Below, one piece after another: positions 20,841 to 34,275 of a stretch of 64,000 nt of DNA (position 1 is the stretch's first letter; every line of letters starts with the position of its first letter). The stretch covers positions 159,271,457 to 159,335,456 of the forward strand of contig OY821519.1 in the NCBI GenBank assembly GCA_963682025.1, read 5' to 3'. The position numbers and the translations under genes are program-made. Under the pieces are notes generated by a model that had not been told where the DNA came from, made no database searches, and worked only from the letters and a program-made list of their open reading frames with translations. The DNA comes from Cordilura impudica (taxonomy: Eukaryota > Arthropoda > Insecta > Diptera > Scathophagidae).

Positions 20841-21454
20841 CGAAGATGGTTTCAGGACAGGTTAGGAGGAAGACTGCCATAAGGACTGACGTTGGCAGCA
20901 TGGGTAGTTTGGTCGGCAGCGTTAGTAGCTTGCACGGTGGCTTAGGGAGAGGTTCAACTCCGGTACCAGCAGTCTCCACAGTTTCCCCTTCTGGGCCCTG
21001 TGGTGCTCATTCTGCAATTAAGCAGATGAAGGCGATGACGTCGGAGTTGAACGACATAGTTTTGGACGGTCGTGTTGAGGTCGAAACGGCGAGGCGGATC
21101 ATAAATCAAGTGGGTCGGCTAGAAGAACTGTTGATGACGTTGGTAGGGGACAATGAACGTCAGAGGGGTCGTTTGGACGCCCTAGATGCTGGGGGCGCTA
21201 CGCCAAGTGTTCGAGTATCCCGGCTGGATAAATCCTCGCCTGTTCAGCCCGTGTGCCAGAAAGCGCCAGTAGTTGCCCCTGCACCGAAACCAGTCGAGAC
21301 CTGGTCGGTGGTTGTGCGAAGCAAGACGGCGGCTAAGTCTGAGGAAATTGTTAAGAAGGTTGTGAACGAAGTAGGTCCCAAGCACGGGGTCAGAGTTCAC
21401 GCGGTTAAGGCGGTTCGTAGCGGTGGGGCGGTCATTCCGCGTGAGACGCCATGA
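20717..21454 (+). CDS. chimeric gag-gag fusion ORF at junction of units 1 and 2
   Basis: An uninterrupted 245-codon ORF created by the duplication junction. Residues 1-42 (MRNNYYSVLDCENDAQCDKE to TSHSA) come from the Jockey-like ORF1 and residues 43-245 (KMVSGQVRRKTAIR to GGAVIPRETP) from the R1-like ORF1. The join at 20840/20841 is in frame. Both parents are themselves frameshifted, so the product lacks zinc knuckles and has no proven start. It is listed as an ORF, not as a demonstrated gene. Confidence 0.5.
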   Translation: MRNNYYSVLDCENDAQCDKELLNKFVKHVNDNKEKPQTSHSAKMVSGQVRRKTAIRTDVGSMGSLVGSVSSLHGGLGRGSTPVPAVSTVSPSGPCGAHSAIKQMKAMTSELNDIVLDGRVEVETARRIINQVGRLEELLMTLVGDNERQRGRLDALDAGGATPSVRVSRLDKSSPVQPVCQKAPVVAPAPKPVETWSVVVRSKTAAKSEEIVKKVVNEVGPKHGVRVHAVKAVRSGGAVIPRETP

Positions 21455-22344
21455 GCTTATCCCTAGCTGCTACCGTTGTCTTGGGTTTGACCATATGTTA
21501 GGGATTGTCGTAGCAAAGGTGAAGTCTGTCGTCGGTGCGGACAGACCGGTCACGTCGTACATCGTTGCGAAAATCTGCCGCACTGTAGGAACTGCGCGTT
21601 CAAGGGCTTGCCGTCGAATCATCTTATGATGACCGACGACTGTCCCACGTACAACGTGTTAGTCGCGAGGGCTAGGGCAAGGCATTAAGATGTCTCTGAC
21701 AATTATTCAATATAATTGCCAGGGCTCTTATGCCAGTATGTGTGAATTGGGCGAAAGGATGGTTGCCATGAAGAGCGGGTTTGCCCTGGTTCAGGAACCT
21801 TACTCAATCGATGGCTTGTTCTAGGGTCAAGGCCGCTGTAATTGTCAACGATCCAGACGCAGATTGTATTGTGTTATCTGCTGACGAACTGAGGCTATCT
21901 TGGTCGAAGGAAGATTCGGAAAAATCTTCCTGGCAAGCATATACTGTCAGTTCAGCAGCCCATTAGAGCCGTATGTCTCGTATATGGATACGGTGCTACT
22001 ACTAGCGAGTAGCAACCCGAATATCCTAGGTATGGACGCGAACGCATCCTCTCCCATGTGGTTCAGTAAGTTATCCCGGCATTCGTCTGGGGAGAGCAAA
22101 GCTCGATGTGGAGTTGCATTCAACTGGGTGCTGTGACCCTAGAACAGCAGAGATGTGTAAGGTAGGCCTCGACTCCCCACCAAGGAGTGGGATTTGTTGC
22201 CCAAATGCACAAATCTTGAATTGGTACCGGAGTGTAGTTCACTACACAATGGGGCGGTGGTTGGCGCATATTCCGATCCAGTGTCCAGAGCACCGTGAGG
22301 TTATGTTAACGAGACGGGTACTCATGTTAAACACAAGAGACTTC
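20841..22344 (+). mobile_element. R1-like element, 3' part (unit 2)
   Basis: Copy of 11614-13117: ORF1 remnant to TAA near 21688, ORF2 endonuclease from ATG 21690, 3' UTR to 22344, then TGCACTTTCGTAG at 22345-22357. One unit-specific change in the endonuclease remnant (GESK for GESI). Confidence 0.85.
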
Positions 22345-25023
22345 TGCACTTTCGTAGAATATGTGCTGCGAGAGGGAACTCAGCCTCAGAATCGTCAGCG
22401 AGTTGTAATAACGTCCTAATGGCAAGGTATGGAGCGCAGTTAACGCCAAAAGTCACTGTATGTAATTCATAGTCCTTTACAGTCTCCGTCGGAGAATCCC
22501 TAAACAAAATTCGTTGAAAAGGGGTATGAGACGGATCAACCCGAATCTGCCTATACATTTGAGTAATATCACAATTGAAGACGAATTTAAACAGACGCCA
22601 CCTAAGAATAAGTAGAACTAAGTCTGCTTGTAAGGTAGGTCCCACGTAAAGACAATCGTTTAAACTAATTCCATTAGAAGTTCTATTTGAAGCATTGAAC
22701 ACAACTCTCAATTTAGTTGTCTTACGTTCTAGTTTTACCACCGGATGATGCGGTAAATAACAAAAAGAAATATGAGATGAAAAATCTGGTAATACCGGTC
22801 TCATATGTCCTATGTCCAAATACTCCCTAACGACGTCATCGTACATCTCCTTAATTTCAGGTCTACGCAGTAAAGATGATTTGGTCCTAAGATATTGTCC
22901 CATAACACCAGGTCTTGAAGTCCCTAAAGAAAATTTTTCAGGAAATTTGGGCTTAAATGGGGGAGTCACTACATATCGACCATCAGATTCGCGACGAGTA
23001 GTCGCTTTATAATTTTCCTCACAAAATTTGTCAAATGGAGACAGAATTTTTCTTTTAGGAGTTTCCTCAAGTTCCCAGAATCTCAACAGATTTTTGTTAA
23101 GGCAATCTTCCTCTGAGATTTCGACATTCGTAGAATATACCTCAACTTGAGGTTGTACAACTGGACCAGTAATAATCCAGCCAAAAATAGTGTTCTGAAC
23201 TAGTAAAGAGCCCAAAATATTGCGACGGATTTCTCCCAACAGAATTCTTGGATATAAATCCGCGCCAAGCAAAAGATCAACAGGTCGACTGTCATCAAAA
23301 TTAGTATTGGCCAAACGAAGGTTTGGCAAATTTTCCTTTAAATACGAGTGGACTGTAAATGATGGTAAATTTCCCGAAATATTTGGCAAAACAAGTGCCA
23401 ATGTTTCCAATACAAGGGATGAATCGAGGGTGGAGCCAATTTTCAATGAACAAAGTTTTCTAGACATTGCCGTAACTGCCTGATTAACTCCTGAAATTTG
23501 AGCATTCGTCGAATGCGTCGAAATTTTCAGGCGATTTTGCAAACGTTCAGAAATGAACAATGCTTCAGAAGCAGGGTCAATAAGGGCCCGGGCTAGGTAC
23601 GTAGTACCCTGATGGATAAGATTCACCATAGCCGTCCCTAAAAGTACAGTCCTACTTTGCGCTGTATGAAATACTTGACGATTTGTAGGAGCTGTGGCAT
23701 GATTGGCATTCGAGGATTATGCGATTGCAGGTACGGAGTTTGAAACTGGAGAAACAGAAACCGAACTAACACCCGAATTCGACCGATTAGTATCCCTAGA
23801 AACTTCAGAAGATGGTAATTCACGGTGTAACATAGTATGATGTCTCTTGTTACAAATGGAGCAATTATACGAACTGCTACAATTTTTAGCTTCATGTGTC
23901 CTTGCGAGACAATTGACACAACAGTGAAACTTTTTTACCGTAAAAAATCGATCCGCAACAGAAAAACTTTTGAATCGATGACAAGAACGTAAAAAGTGAA
24001 CTTGATTCTTACAAAGAACACAAGAAGCACTTGAAGTTGAAGCAGCACTGGTATGATGCGCTTTGAATTTAGGTTCAGAAAGCCGTTTAGCAGATTCTGA
24101 ACCCCTAAGATCACGTAAACAATCTAAAGTTTGAACTCTTTCTGTCAGAAAGAGGTCCAAATCCTTCCAGAGTGACAAAGCTGATTTGTCCTTTATACTC
24201 TGTTCCCACAGACTAACAGTTTGTGAAGGTAACCGTTGAATACAAAGAAATACAATAATAGGATCCCAGCTGTGCGTCGAAATATTAGAAATTGACATAG
24301 CCGTAAGGCAACCGTTTATTCCGCGTTGTAAAGTTTTTAATCCCGACGAGGTTTCCTTATCAAGAAAGGGAAGGCTAAATAGCGATTTTAACTGGTTATT
24401 AACCAGCATACGCGGATTATCATATGCGTCCCTCAAGTTGCGCCAAAACCTTGATTAGTGAGAGGGCATTTCGAAACAATTTCCCGAGCTTCGCCACTAG
24501 TTTTCCGAACTAGATGGCATAGCCGCTCAATATTGCTAAGTCGAGAGTTATAGATATAAACCGCTGTAAAAAGATCCCTAAAAGTGGACCAAGAAATGTA
24601 ATCGCCCTCAAAAACGTCGGTGGCGTCACATGGCGGAAGCGTTAAATTATGACAAAAGTTGTCAGCTGAATTGAGGTTTACGCTCGGAGACTGAGACTGC
24701 TCTTTCGGTGTCGCGTTGGATTTAAAATGATGTAATTGTTCATTAATCCTAGATAAACAATTAACATACGCGTTAAAAGTGGCTTCATATTTCGATTCAG
24801 CCGCATCAAAATCCGCCGGTTCCGCGTCATCCGAATTTTCTAAATATGATAAACAAGTACGATATGTCGATTTTACTTGTTCCCAAAGCAAGTCCAATTC
24901 TTTTCCAGGAATTTCAAGATTAAATACCGAATGTAACTCCCCACGAATATCGTTGAATTTCGCCTCAAATTTAATGAGCGTATCCGAATCGCGAATAAAA
25001 ATATCAAGTGCAGTTCCCGGCAT
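22345..25023 (-). pseudogene. BEL-A gag, protease and half reverse transcriptase (unit 2)
   Basis: Copy of 13118-15796 with the same gag slip and the same in-frame TAA between gag and protease (23717-23719). Differences: Phe for Leu after PASEAL, and Pro for Arg in the Ser-rich end of gag. Confidence 0.93.
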
Positions 25024-26059
25024 TTTGGTTCGAAATTATTTTAAAATAAGTTAATTTAATTTAAATAACAATATAAAAATTCGTTAAAAAAAATCCGAAA
25101 AAATAATAATATATTATAAGCTAATAATATAAAACTATATTAAAAAAAATTTTATTTTCTTAATATGTGGTATTATTTTAACAAATTAGAAGCAAAACCA
25201 AAATTTGCAAAAAAAAAATTAATAAAAAAACACACTGGATATGTCGCGACTAAAACGGACAGTAGGGTGACTAACAATGTTATAGAAAAAACAAACCAAC
25301 ACAATGCGTGTGCGTATATATTAGTGTGAAGAGAAATGAACACACTCTTGAGCATAAACACAAAAAAAAAAAACAAACGCGTGAACGTATAGAGAAATAA
25401 ACACTATTCAGCTTAAGCAGCTTGAAACACGAAAAAAAAAAACGTTCGCGTGAGCGTATATGTATAACACAAAGGAGAAAAACCGATTTAGTTATAATCT
25501 TTATTGTAATGTATATCTGTTTAAATGTATATCTGTTTAAATGTAAATCTGTTTAAATTATTATTATTTGCACTAAACACTTTTTTTAAAAATCCCGACG
25601 GCTTTTTCTCTTTCCTTCGATTAAAGCAAACACGATTTGATTATTATATATATTATTACTTGCACTAAACACTTTTTTTTTTTAAATCCCGACGGCTTTT
25701 GCTTTTTCTTTCGATTAAAATATAAACGAATATATACGTAATGTAACGTAACGCGTAGGGTTGTAAAACGAAAAGTATGCAAAATAATAGTATTTCAATA
25801 ACGATGAAACTTTTTTCTTTTTAAATTAATTTTAATTATACACTTTTTAAATTTTCAAGTTTTTGTTTAGCTCACAGATAAAAAAAACTGAACTATACGC
25901 ACATTTTTAATTTATTGTTTTCTGTTGTAGTTGAAGCTAAGGGTTGTTTTTGCAGGTTTCACGATGAAGGCTGTGAGAATGTTGAAGAGTTAGAAAATTT
26001 AATTAATTTTCCCAAACTTCTCCAGGATCCGGCTCGAAGGATCAAATGTTTATGTTTGT

Positions 26060-26430
26060 GTATGTAGCAAAAAATATATGAAAAATAAAAACACAATTTA
26101 ATTTTAGGTTTTATAAGAAGAGAAAATAAAATCTCTATTTTATTTGTATATACAAATGTATTACCTTTTTTAAAATATGTACAGCGGATGGTGTTTATGT
26201 GTACGAAGGTACCAAAACGATTGATTTTATAAGTTAAGAAATAAAGAGAAAAGTTGGCGAACAATATCTAAGTACCGTTAACGGTTTTACTAGTTAAAAT
26301 CTATGTAAACACTCCTTTCAACGATGTATAAAAAAAGGAGTTTCATAGATTTTAACCCAGAATTAACCCAAAAATGGCTAATCGACTCAAAGCGGAAAAG
26401 TACAAAGAAAATATTAAATTGTACTTAAAC
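26060..26430. repeat. repeat R (unit 2), hairpin intact
   Basis: Copy of 5092-5478. The hairpin at 26293-26355 keeps both 20-nt arms, unlike unit 1. Confidence 0.7.
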
Positions 26431-26692
26431 AACTACATTAAAAAGCCAACAGTTGACCATTGAATCCTTATCAGAAGTAACTCTGCAATTAGGTTTGGAG
26501 CACGACATAATAATATTTTTAAATGGGTATGTATTAAATTCAAGAAGCATGTATTATTTATTGAAAAAGTAATGTTTATGAATTTTAAGTATTTATACGA
26601 TTTTACACTCAATGTAGTATTTAAATTTAACGTATTGTTCAGACAAATACAATACTGTATAATTTTCACTAGTGGCTGCAAAACTGTCAATA

Positions 26693-27084
26693 CCCAGTTA
26701 GCATTTGGAAGATTGTTTTAACAAAAATCACCTTACTGAGTCTTCTTCGACCACTTTTGATGATCAAAAACTGATTAATCGCATGCGCGATTAAAAAAAG
26801 ACTCGAAGATGATTCACGCTTACGCTTAAAAACTGATTTATTGAAAAAATACAAACAAATTGTACAGAAATAAAATAAATATGACTCAAAAATGAGTCGA
26901 AACTGATAAAAAAAAGCGAGCCACAAAAGACTCTTCAAGAAGAGTCGCGGATAGGGTACCATTTTCTCCCGACAAAAGAGTCCTTTATGATTCGAAAATG
27001 ACCGCATATATAATTGCTTTAATCGCGCAGAGGAGTCGAAAAAGACTCGAATGTGATCATTAGTTGCAGAAAATGCTAGCTAGG
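26693..27084. mobile_element. MITE D (unit 2)
   Basis: Copy of 17441-17832, with the same TA flanks and GAGTC dyads. Confidence 0.7.
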
Positions 27085-27656
27085 TAATAGATAATTATAA
27101 ACCAGTACAATACATGGACAAAACAGGCAAATAGTTTTTTGTTGTTGTTCAGCTAACAAAAAATAAATTTGTGTGTCTCAGTTGTTTCTGTATGTATTTT
27201 GTTTGTTTCACAATGTTTGCTCAATGTTTTCTTCTTTATATTATTGTTGTTGATTTTAATATATTATAATTTACTTTTAAATTTAACTATTTAATTTATT
27301 ATGATTTTGAATTATGTGTAGATATTTGAAGTATTTAACATACACAGCTTGTTTGTGGTATAATAGTTAATAGATTCAAATATTTTTAAAAATTTTAAGA
27401 AGTTTTTTATTAACACAAAATTGACGACTTGAAAATTTACAAAAACCACGAAGAATTCACAGAAGAATTCCTTACAAAAAACACTCACCACTGCTAAAAT
27501 TTTAAATTAAATCTCAGACTAGTTGACAACTAGCAGCATGTATAATGTCAAAATTTAAACATAACCAGTGCTGTTACGAACGAGCCACTATTAATTCGTA
27601 CACCAAGAATTGTTTTGACTGTGTAACATTAAAGGCCACTGAAGTAAATAACACGG

Positions 27657-29591
27657 TGCTACAGTGAAAATATACTTGAAAAGCGACCTAGTGCAGGTTA
27701 TAGACCTTATTGAGTAGATCATAAATAAGTTTTCAAAAGTTCGGAAACACCCTCAAATTTCGGAGTTATTCCGAATAAACCGTTTTTGGGTAGGTACAAG
27801 TACTTATGACCTCGTAAGTTAGTTGGTTTTTAGCCGATATTTATTTTTTAACTGGTTTCGGAAAGAAGAAATATGTGCCTTTCCAAATGTATACACCCTT
27901 TGGTATTTATATAAAATTTTTGTAGTGATATTCTTAATTATATCTGATTTAAATTTTATTTTTTCTAGTTTTTTCAACTTTGGCACCATTTTTTAAATAA
28001 GTTTGTTTAGAACATACCCTTATGTATATATTTGATTAATATATTAATATATATATATATATATATTTTGAGTTAAACTAGCTTTCAATAAATAAAATCG
28101 GGTAAAAAATAAAAAAGTTATTAAGGTTTTTCAAAAGTGATATATTTAGCTTTTACAAAATTTGATCAAGAACTACCACTTTATTTTATTTTACTTTATT
28201 TTTTTAGTTTTATAATATGATGATATACTCGTAAATATTTTAAAATAACAATATAAAAATTAATTTATTTAGAAATTTAGAATAATTGATTAAAAGTGTT
28301 AAGTGTTAAAAGTCGTCTCGTTCTCGCTTAAGTGGCCAGCAGTAATTTGAAATCATTCTTACTTGGCTTTTTCCTTCGAAGCGTCTTTCGATATCCAAAA
28401 TATCTTGGTGAAATCGTTCACCTTTCTCATCACTAAATTGTCCTAGGTTTTCTGGGAAAAAATCTAAATGTGAATGCAGAAAATGAACTTTTATTGACAT
28501 TCTGCATCCCATTTCTGCACAAGCCTCAAGAAATTCGTTTACTACGTCAATATAATTTTCACTTTTTTTATTTGCCAAAAAATTTTCACATAAACTAATA
28601 AAGCTTCTCCATGCTCTTTTTTCCACAACATTTAGTTTCATTGTAAATTCTTCGTCAAGCATGATTTTGCGGATTTGAGGTCCCACAAAAATACCTAAAA
28701 ATAAAAAAAATAAAAACACAATTATGGTTAGAAATCAATAAACATTTGTACCTTCTTTTATTTTTGCTCCAGTTATTCTTGGGAAAACTGATGATTTTAA
28801 GTGTAAAAAGGCATCGCTTTCCCTATCCAGGCGTTTCACGAACTGCTTCATGTATCCCAATTTGAGGTGTAATGGTGGCAAAATTATTTTATCGGTACTC
28901 ACTAGCGGAATTTTTAAGACGTTTTTCTTACCAATTTCAAAACTTGTTCTTGATGGCCAGTTTTTTTGCTTATATTGATCTTCCCCACGACTGTCCCATT
29001 CGCAAATATAGCAAGGAAATTTAGTATAGCCACCTTGCATTCCGAATAAGATTGTCAGAACTTTTAGATATGAAACAATTTGCCATTGATACTTTTTATA
29101 ACATATTAAATCCAGTATCGTCTCCATTGTATACGACTCTTTCATGTTAGTAGCGTATGCTATTGGCACTGAGGGTAACTGGTTCCCATTGTGTAATAAA
29201 ACTGCTTCCAAACCTAACAAATATGTTAATGGTTTTCGAATAACAAAAACATATTACCTACTTTTACACGAGCCCTCCAAAAATAATCTCCAGTCGTTCG
29301 GTTGATGTTGGTAATTCAGATAATGGAATAACGCATCTACATCTGAGCAATATACAAGGTTGTTATTATCATTGTTCTTGTTGTTATAACCATTGTCAGC
29401 TTTAAAAATGTGTTCAAACTGTATTTGGGATTAAAATCAACTGAGTTACGTGTTCATAAGTGATCGAACCCACCCGAAATAACTCCAAAATTTGAGGGTG
29501 TTTCCGAACATTTTAAAACTGATTTGAAATCTACTCAACTAGGCCTACAACTTACACTAGATCACTTTCCAAGTATATTTTCACTGTAGCA
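27657..29591 (-). mobile_element. long-TIR DNA transposon (unit 2)
   Basis: Copy of 18405-20339. Transposase exons at 28306-29417 on the minus strand; inverted fragment at 29595-29666. Confidence 0.85.
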
Positions 29592-29666
29592 AGGCGAACG
29601 ATTTCACCAAAACATTTTGGATATCGAAAGACGCTTCGAAGGAAAAAGCCAAGTAAGAATGATTTC

Positions 29667-30092
29667 GAGTTCGATCGCGACCGTGATGCGTGGTAGACGT
29701 ATAGCGGAGATCAGTGCTTTTCATCGGTGTTACACTAAAAAAAACTTTTTCGTTCAAATATTTAACATATATTGTTGTTATTTTTATAGTGCGTTTGTAC
29801 AAAAAAAGAAAAAAAAATACGAACAGTTCTTAAAAGACTTTAAATGAGTGAGCTTAATGCTCAATACTCAAATTGTAAAAATAATGTTAATCTAATTTAC
29901 AATAATGATAACATTGATAACAAAAGAAAAAGAAAAAACAACAATATGGATAGTTCAACTATAAACAGTTGAGAAACAATTATTACTCAGTGCTTGACTG
30001 TGAGAACGATGCACAATGTGACAAAGAATTGCTAAACAAATTTGTAAAGCATGTTAATGATAATAAAGAGAAACCTCAAACTTCTCATTCAG
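29667..30092 (+). mobile_element. Jockey-like 5' end (unit 2)
   Basis: Copy of 20415-20840, truncated at the same base by the second junction. Confidence 0.75.
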
Positions 30093-30706
30093 CGAAGATG
30101 GTTTCAGGACAGGTTAGGAGGAAGACTGCCATAAGGACTGACGTTGGCAGCATGGGTAGTTTGGTCGGCAGCGTTAGTAGCTTGCACGGTGGCTTAGGGA
30201 GAGGTTCAACTCCGGTACCAGCAGTCTCCACAGTTTCCCCTTCTGGGCCCTGTGGTGCTCATTCTGCAATTAAGCAGATGAAGGCGATGACGTCGGAGTT
30301 GAACGACATAGTTTTGGACGGTCGTGTTGAGGTCGAAACGGCGAGGCGGATCATAAATCAAGTGGGTCGGCTAGAAGAACTGTTGATGACGTTGGTAGGG
30401 GACAATGAACGTCAGAGGGGTCGTTTGGACGCCCTAGATGCTGGGGGCGCTACGCCAAGTGTTCGAGTATCCCGGCTGGATAAATCCTCGCCTGTTCAGC
30501 CCGTGTGCCAGAAAGCGCCAGTAGTTGCCCCTGCACCGAAACCAGTCGAGACCTGGTCGGTGGTTGTGCGAAGCAAGACGGCGGCTAAGTCTGAGGAAAT
30601 TGTTAAGAAGGTTGTGAACGAAGTAGGTCCCAAGCACGGGGTCAGAGTTCACGCGGTTAAGGCGGTTCGTAGCGGTGGGGCGGTCATTCCGCGTGAGACG
30701 CCATGA
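29969..30706 (+). CDS. chimeric gag-gag fusion ORF at junction of units 2 and 3
   Basis: The same 245-codon fusion as at the first junction, with the join at 30092/30093. The identical breakpoint shows that the third unit arose by recombination between existing repeats and not by an independent event. Confidence 0.5.
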   Translation: MRNNYYSVLDCENDAQCDKELLNKFVKHVNDNKEKPQTSHSAKMVSGQVRRKTAIRTDVGSMGSLVGSVSSLHGGLGRGSTPVPAVSTVSPSGPCGAHSAIKQMKAMTSELNDIVLDGRVEVETARRIINQVGRLEELLMTLVGDNERQRGRLDALDAGGATPSVRVSRLDKSSPVQPVCQKAPVVAPAPKPVETWSVVVRSKTAAKSEEIVKKVVNEVGPKHGVRVHAVKAVRSGGAVIPRETP

Positions 30707-31596
30707 GCTTATCCCTAGCTGCTACCGTTGTCTTGGGTTTGACCATATGTTAGGGATTGTCGTAGCAAAGGTGAAGTCTGTCGTCGGTGCGGACAGACCG
30801 GTCACGTCGTACATCGTTGCGAAAATCTGCCGCACTGTAGGAACTGCGCGTTCAAGGGCTTGCCGTCGAATCATCTTATGATGACCGACGACTGTCCCAC
30901 GTACAACGTGTTAGTCGCGAGGGCTAGGGCAAGGCATTAAGATGTCTCTGACAATTATTCAATATAATTGCCAGGGCTCTTATGCCAGTATGTGTGAATT
31001 GGGCGAAAGGATGGTTGCCATGAAGAGCGGGTTTGCCCTGGTTCAGGAACCTTACTCAATCGATGGCTTGTTCTAGGGTCAAGGCCGCTGTAATTGTCAA
31101 CGATCCAGACGCAGATTGTATTGTGTTATCTGCTGACGAACTGAGGCTATCTTGGTCGAAGGAAGATTCGGAAAAATCTTCCTGGCAAGCATATACTGTC
31201 AGTTCAGCAGCCCATTAGAGCCGTATGTCTCGTATATGGATACGGTGCTACTACTAGCGAGTAGCAACCCGAATATCCTAGGTATGGACGCGAACGCATC
31301 CTCTCCCATGTGGTTCAGTAAGTTATCCCGGCATTCGTCTGGGGAGAGCATAGCTCGATGTGGAGTTGCATTCAACTGGGTGCTGTGACCCTAGAACAGC
31401 AGAGATGTGTAAGGTAGGCCTCGACTCCCCACCAAGGAGTGGGATTTGTTGCCCAAATGCACAAATCTTGAATTGGTACCGGAGTGTAGTTCACTACACA
31501 ATGGGGCGGTGGTTGGCGCATATTCCGATCCAGTGTCCAGAGCACCGTGAGGTTATGTTAACGAGACGGGTACTCATGTTAAACACAAGAGACTTC
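30093..31596 (+). mobile_element. R1-like element, 3' part (unit 3)
   Basis: Copy of 11614-13117, including ORF2 start at 30942 and the 13-bp target repeat at 31597-31609. It keeps the unit 1 base at the GESI codon. Confidence 0.85.
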
Positions 31597-34275
31597 TGCA
31601 CTTTCGTAGAATATGTGCTGCGAGAGGGAACTCAGCCTCAGAATCGTCAGCGAGTTGTAATAACGTCCTAATGGCAAGGTATGGAGCGCAGTTAACGCCA
31701 AAAGTCACTGTATGTAATTCATAGTCCTTTACAGTCTCCGTCGGAGAATCCCTAAACAAAATTCGTTGAAAAGGGGTATGAGACGGATCAACCCGAATCT
31801 GCCTATACATTTGAGTAATATCACAATTGAAGACGAATTTAAACAGACGCCACCTAAGAATAAGTAGAACTAAGTCTGCTTGTAAGGTAGGTCCCACGTA
31901 AAGACAATCGTTTAAACTAATTCCATTAGAAGTTCTATTTGAAGCATTGAACACAACTCTCAATTTAGTTGTCTTACGTTCTAGTTTTACCACCGGATGA
32001 TGCGGTAAATAACAAAAAGAAATATGAGATGAAAAATCTGGTAATACCGGTCTCATATGTCCTATGTCCAAATACTCCCTAACGACGTCATCGTACATCT
32101 CCTTAATTTCAGGTCTACGCAGTAAAGATGATTTGGTCCTAAGATATTGTCCCATAACACCAGGTCTTGAAGTCCCTAAAGAAAATTTTTCAGGAAATTT
32201 GGGCTTAAATGGGGGAGTCACTACATATCGACCATCAGATTCGCGACGAGTAGTCGCTTTATAATTTTCCTCACAAAATTTGTCAAATGGAGACAGAATT
32301 TTTCTTTTAGGAGTTTCCTCAAGTTCCCAGAATCTCAACAGATTTTTGTTAAGGCAATCTTCCTCTGAGATTTCGACATTCGTAGAATATACCTCAACTT
32401 GAGGTTGTACAACTGGACCAGTAATAATCCAGCCAAAAATAGTGTTCTGAACTAGTAAAGAGCCCAAAATATTGCGACGGATTTCTCCCAACAGAATTCT
32501 TGGATATAAATCCGCGCCAAGCAAAAGATCAACAGGTCGACTGTCATCAAAATTAGTATTGGCCAAACGAAGGTTTGGCAAATTTTCCTTTAAATACGAG
32601 TGGACTGTAAATGATGGTAAATTTCCCGAAATATTTGGCAAAACAAGTGCCAATGTTTCCAATACAAGGGATGAATCGAGGGTGGAGCCAATTTTCAATG
32701 AACAAAGTTTTCTAGACATTGCCGTAACTGCCTGATTAACTCCTGAAATTTGAGCATTCGTCGAATGCGTCGAAATTTTCAGGCGATTTTGCAAACGTTC
32801 AGAAATGAACAATGCTTCAGAAGCACGGTCAATAAGGGCCCGGGCTAGGTACGTAGTACCCTGATGGATAAGATTCACCATAGCCGTCCCTAAAAGTACA
32901 GTCCTACTTTGCGCTGTATGAAATACTTGACGATTTGTAGGAGCTGTGGCATGATTGGCATTCGAGGATTATGCGATTGCAGGTACGGAGTTTGAAACTC
33001 GAGAAACAGAAACCGAACTAACACCCGAATTCGACCGATTAGTATCCCTAGAAACTTCAGAAGATGGTAATTCACGGTGTAACATAGTATGATGTCTCTT
33101 GTTACAAATGGAGCAATTATACGAACTGCTACAATTTTTAGCTTCATGTGTCCTTGCGAGACAATTGACACAACAGTGAAACTTTTTTACCGTAAAAAAT
33201 CGATCCGCAACAGAAAAACTTTTGAATCGATGACAAGAACGTAAAAAGTGAACTTGATTCTTACAAAGAACACAAGAAGCACTTGAAGTTGAAGCAGCAC
33301 TGGTATGATGCGCTTTGAATTTAGGTTCAGAAAGCCGTTTAGCAGATTCTGAACCCCTAAGATCACGTAAACAATCTAAAGTTTGAACTCTTTCTGTCAG
33401 AAAGAGGTCCAAATCCTTCCAGAGTGACAAAGCTGATTTGTCCTTTATACTCTGTTCCCACAGACTAACAGTTTGTGAAGGTAACCGTTGAATACAAAGA
33501 AATACAATAATAGGATCCCAGCTGTGCGTCGAAATATTAGAAATTGACATAGCCGTAAGGCAACCGTTTATTCCGCGTTGTAAAGTTTTTAATCCCGACG
33601 AGGTTTCCTTATCAAGAAAGGGAAGGCTAAATAGCGATTTTAACTGGTTATTAACCAGCATACGCGGATTATCATATGCGTCCCTCAAGTTGCGCCAAAA
33701 CCTTGATTAGTGAGAGGGCATTTCGAAACAATTTCCCGAGCTTCGCCACTAGTTTTCCGAACTAGATGGCATAGCCGCTCAATATTGCTAAGTCGAGAGT
33801 TATAGATATAAACCGCTGTAAAAAGATCCCTAAAAGTGGACCAAGAAATGTAATCGCCCTCAAAAACGTCGGTGGCGTCACATGGCGGAAGCGTTAAATT
33901 ATGACAAAAGTTGTCAGCTGAATTGAGGTTTACGCTCGGAGACTGAGACTGCTCTTTCGGTGTCGCGTTGGATTTAAAATGATGTAATTGTTCATTAATC
34001 CTAGATAAACAATTAACATACGCGTTAAAAGTGGCTTCATATTTCGATTCAGCCGCATCAAAATCCGCCGGTTCCGCGTCATCCGAATTTTCTAAATATG
34101 ATAAACAAGTACGATATGTCGATTTTACTTGTTCCCAAAGCAAGTCCAATTCTTTTCCAGGAATTTCAAGATTAAATACCGAATGTAACTCCCCACGAAT
34201 ATCGTTGAATTTCGCCTCAAATTTAATGAGCGTATCCGAATCGCGAATAAAAATATCAAGTGCAGTTCCCGGCAT
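31597..34275 (-). pseudogene. BEL-A gag, protease and half reverse transcriptase (unit 3)
   Basis: Copy of 13118-15796. The protease active-site region has Arg for Pro (LIDRASEAL) next to the catalytic Asp. Confidence 0.93.

Larger units (their letters stand above)
20841..30092. repeat. triplication unit 2 (9,252 bp)
   Basis: Starts at CGAAGATGG directly after TCTCATTCAG of unit 1. Unit-2-specific differences include A for T near 22098, GG for CG near 23747 and AAAAG for GAAGT-type variation near 26247. Confidence 0.95.
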
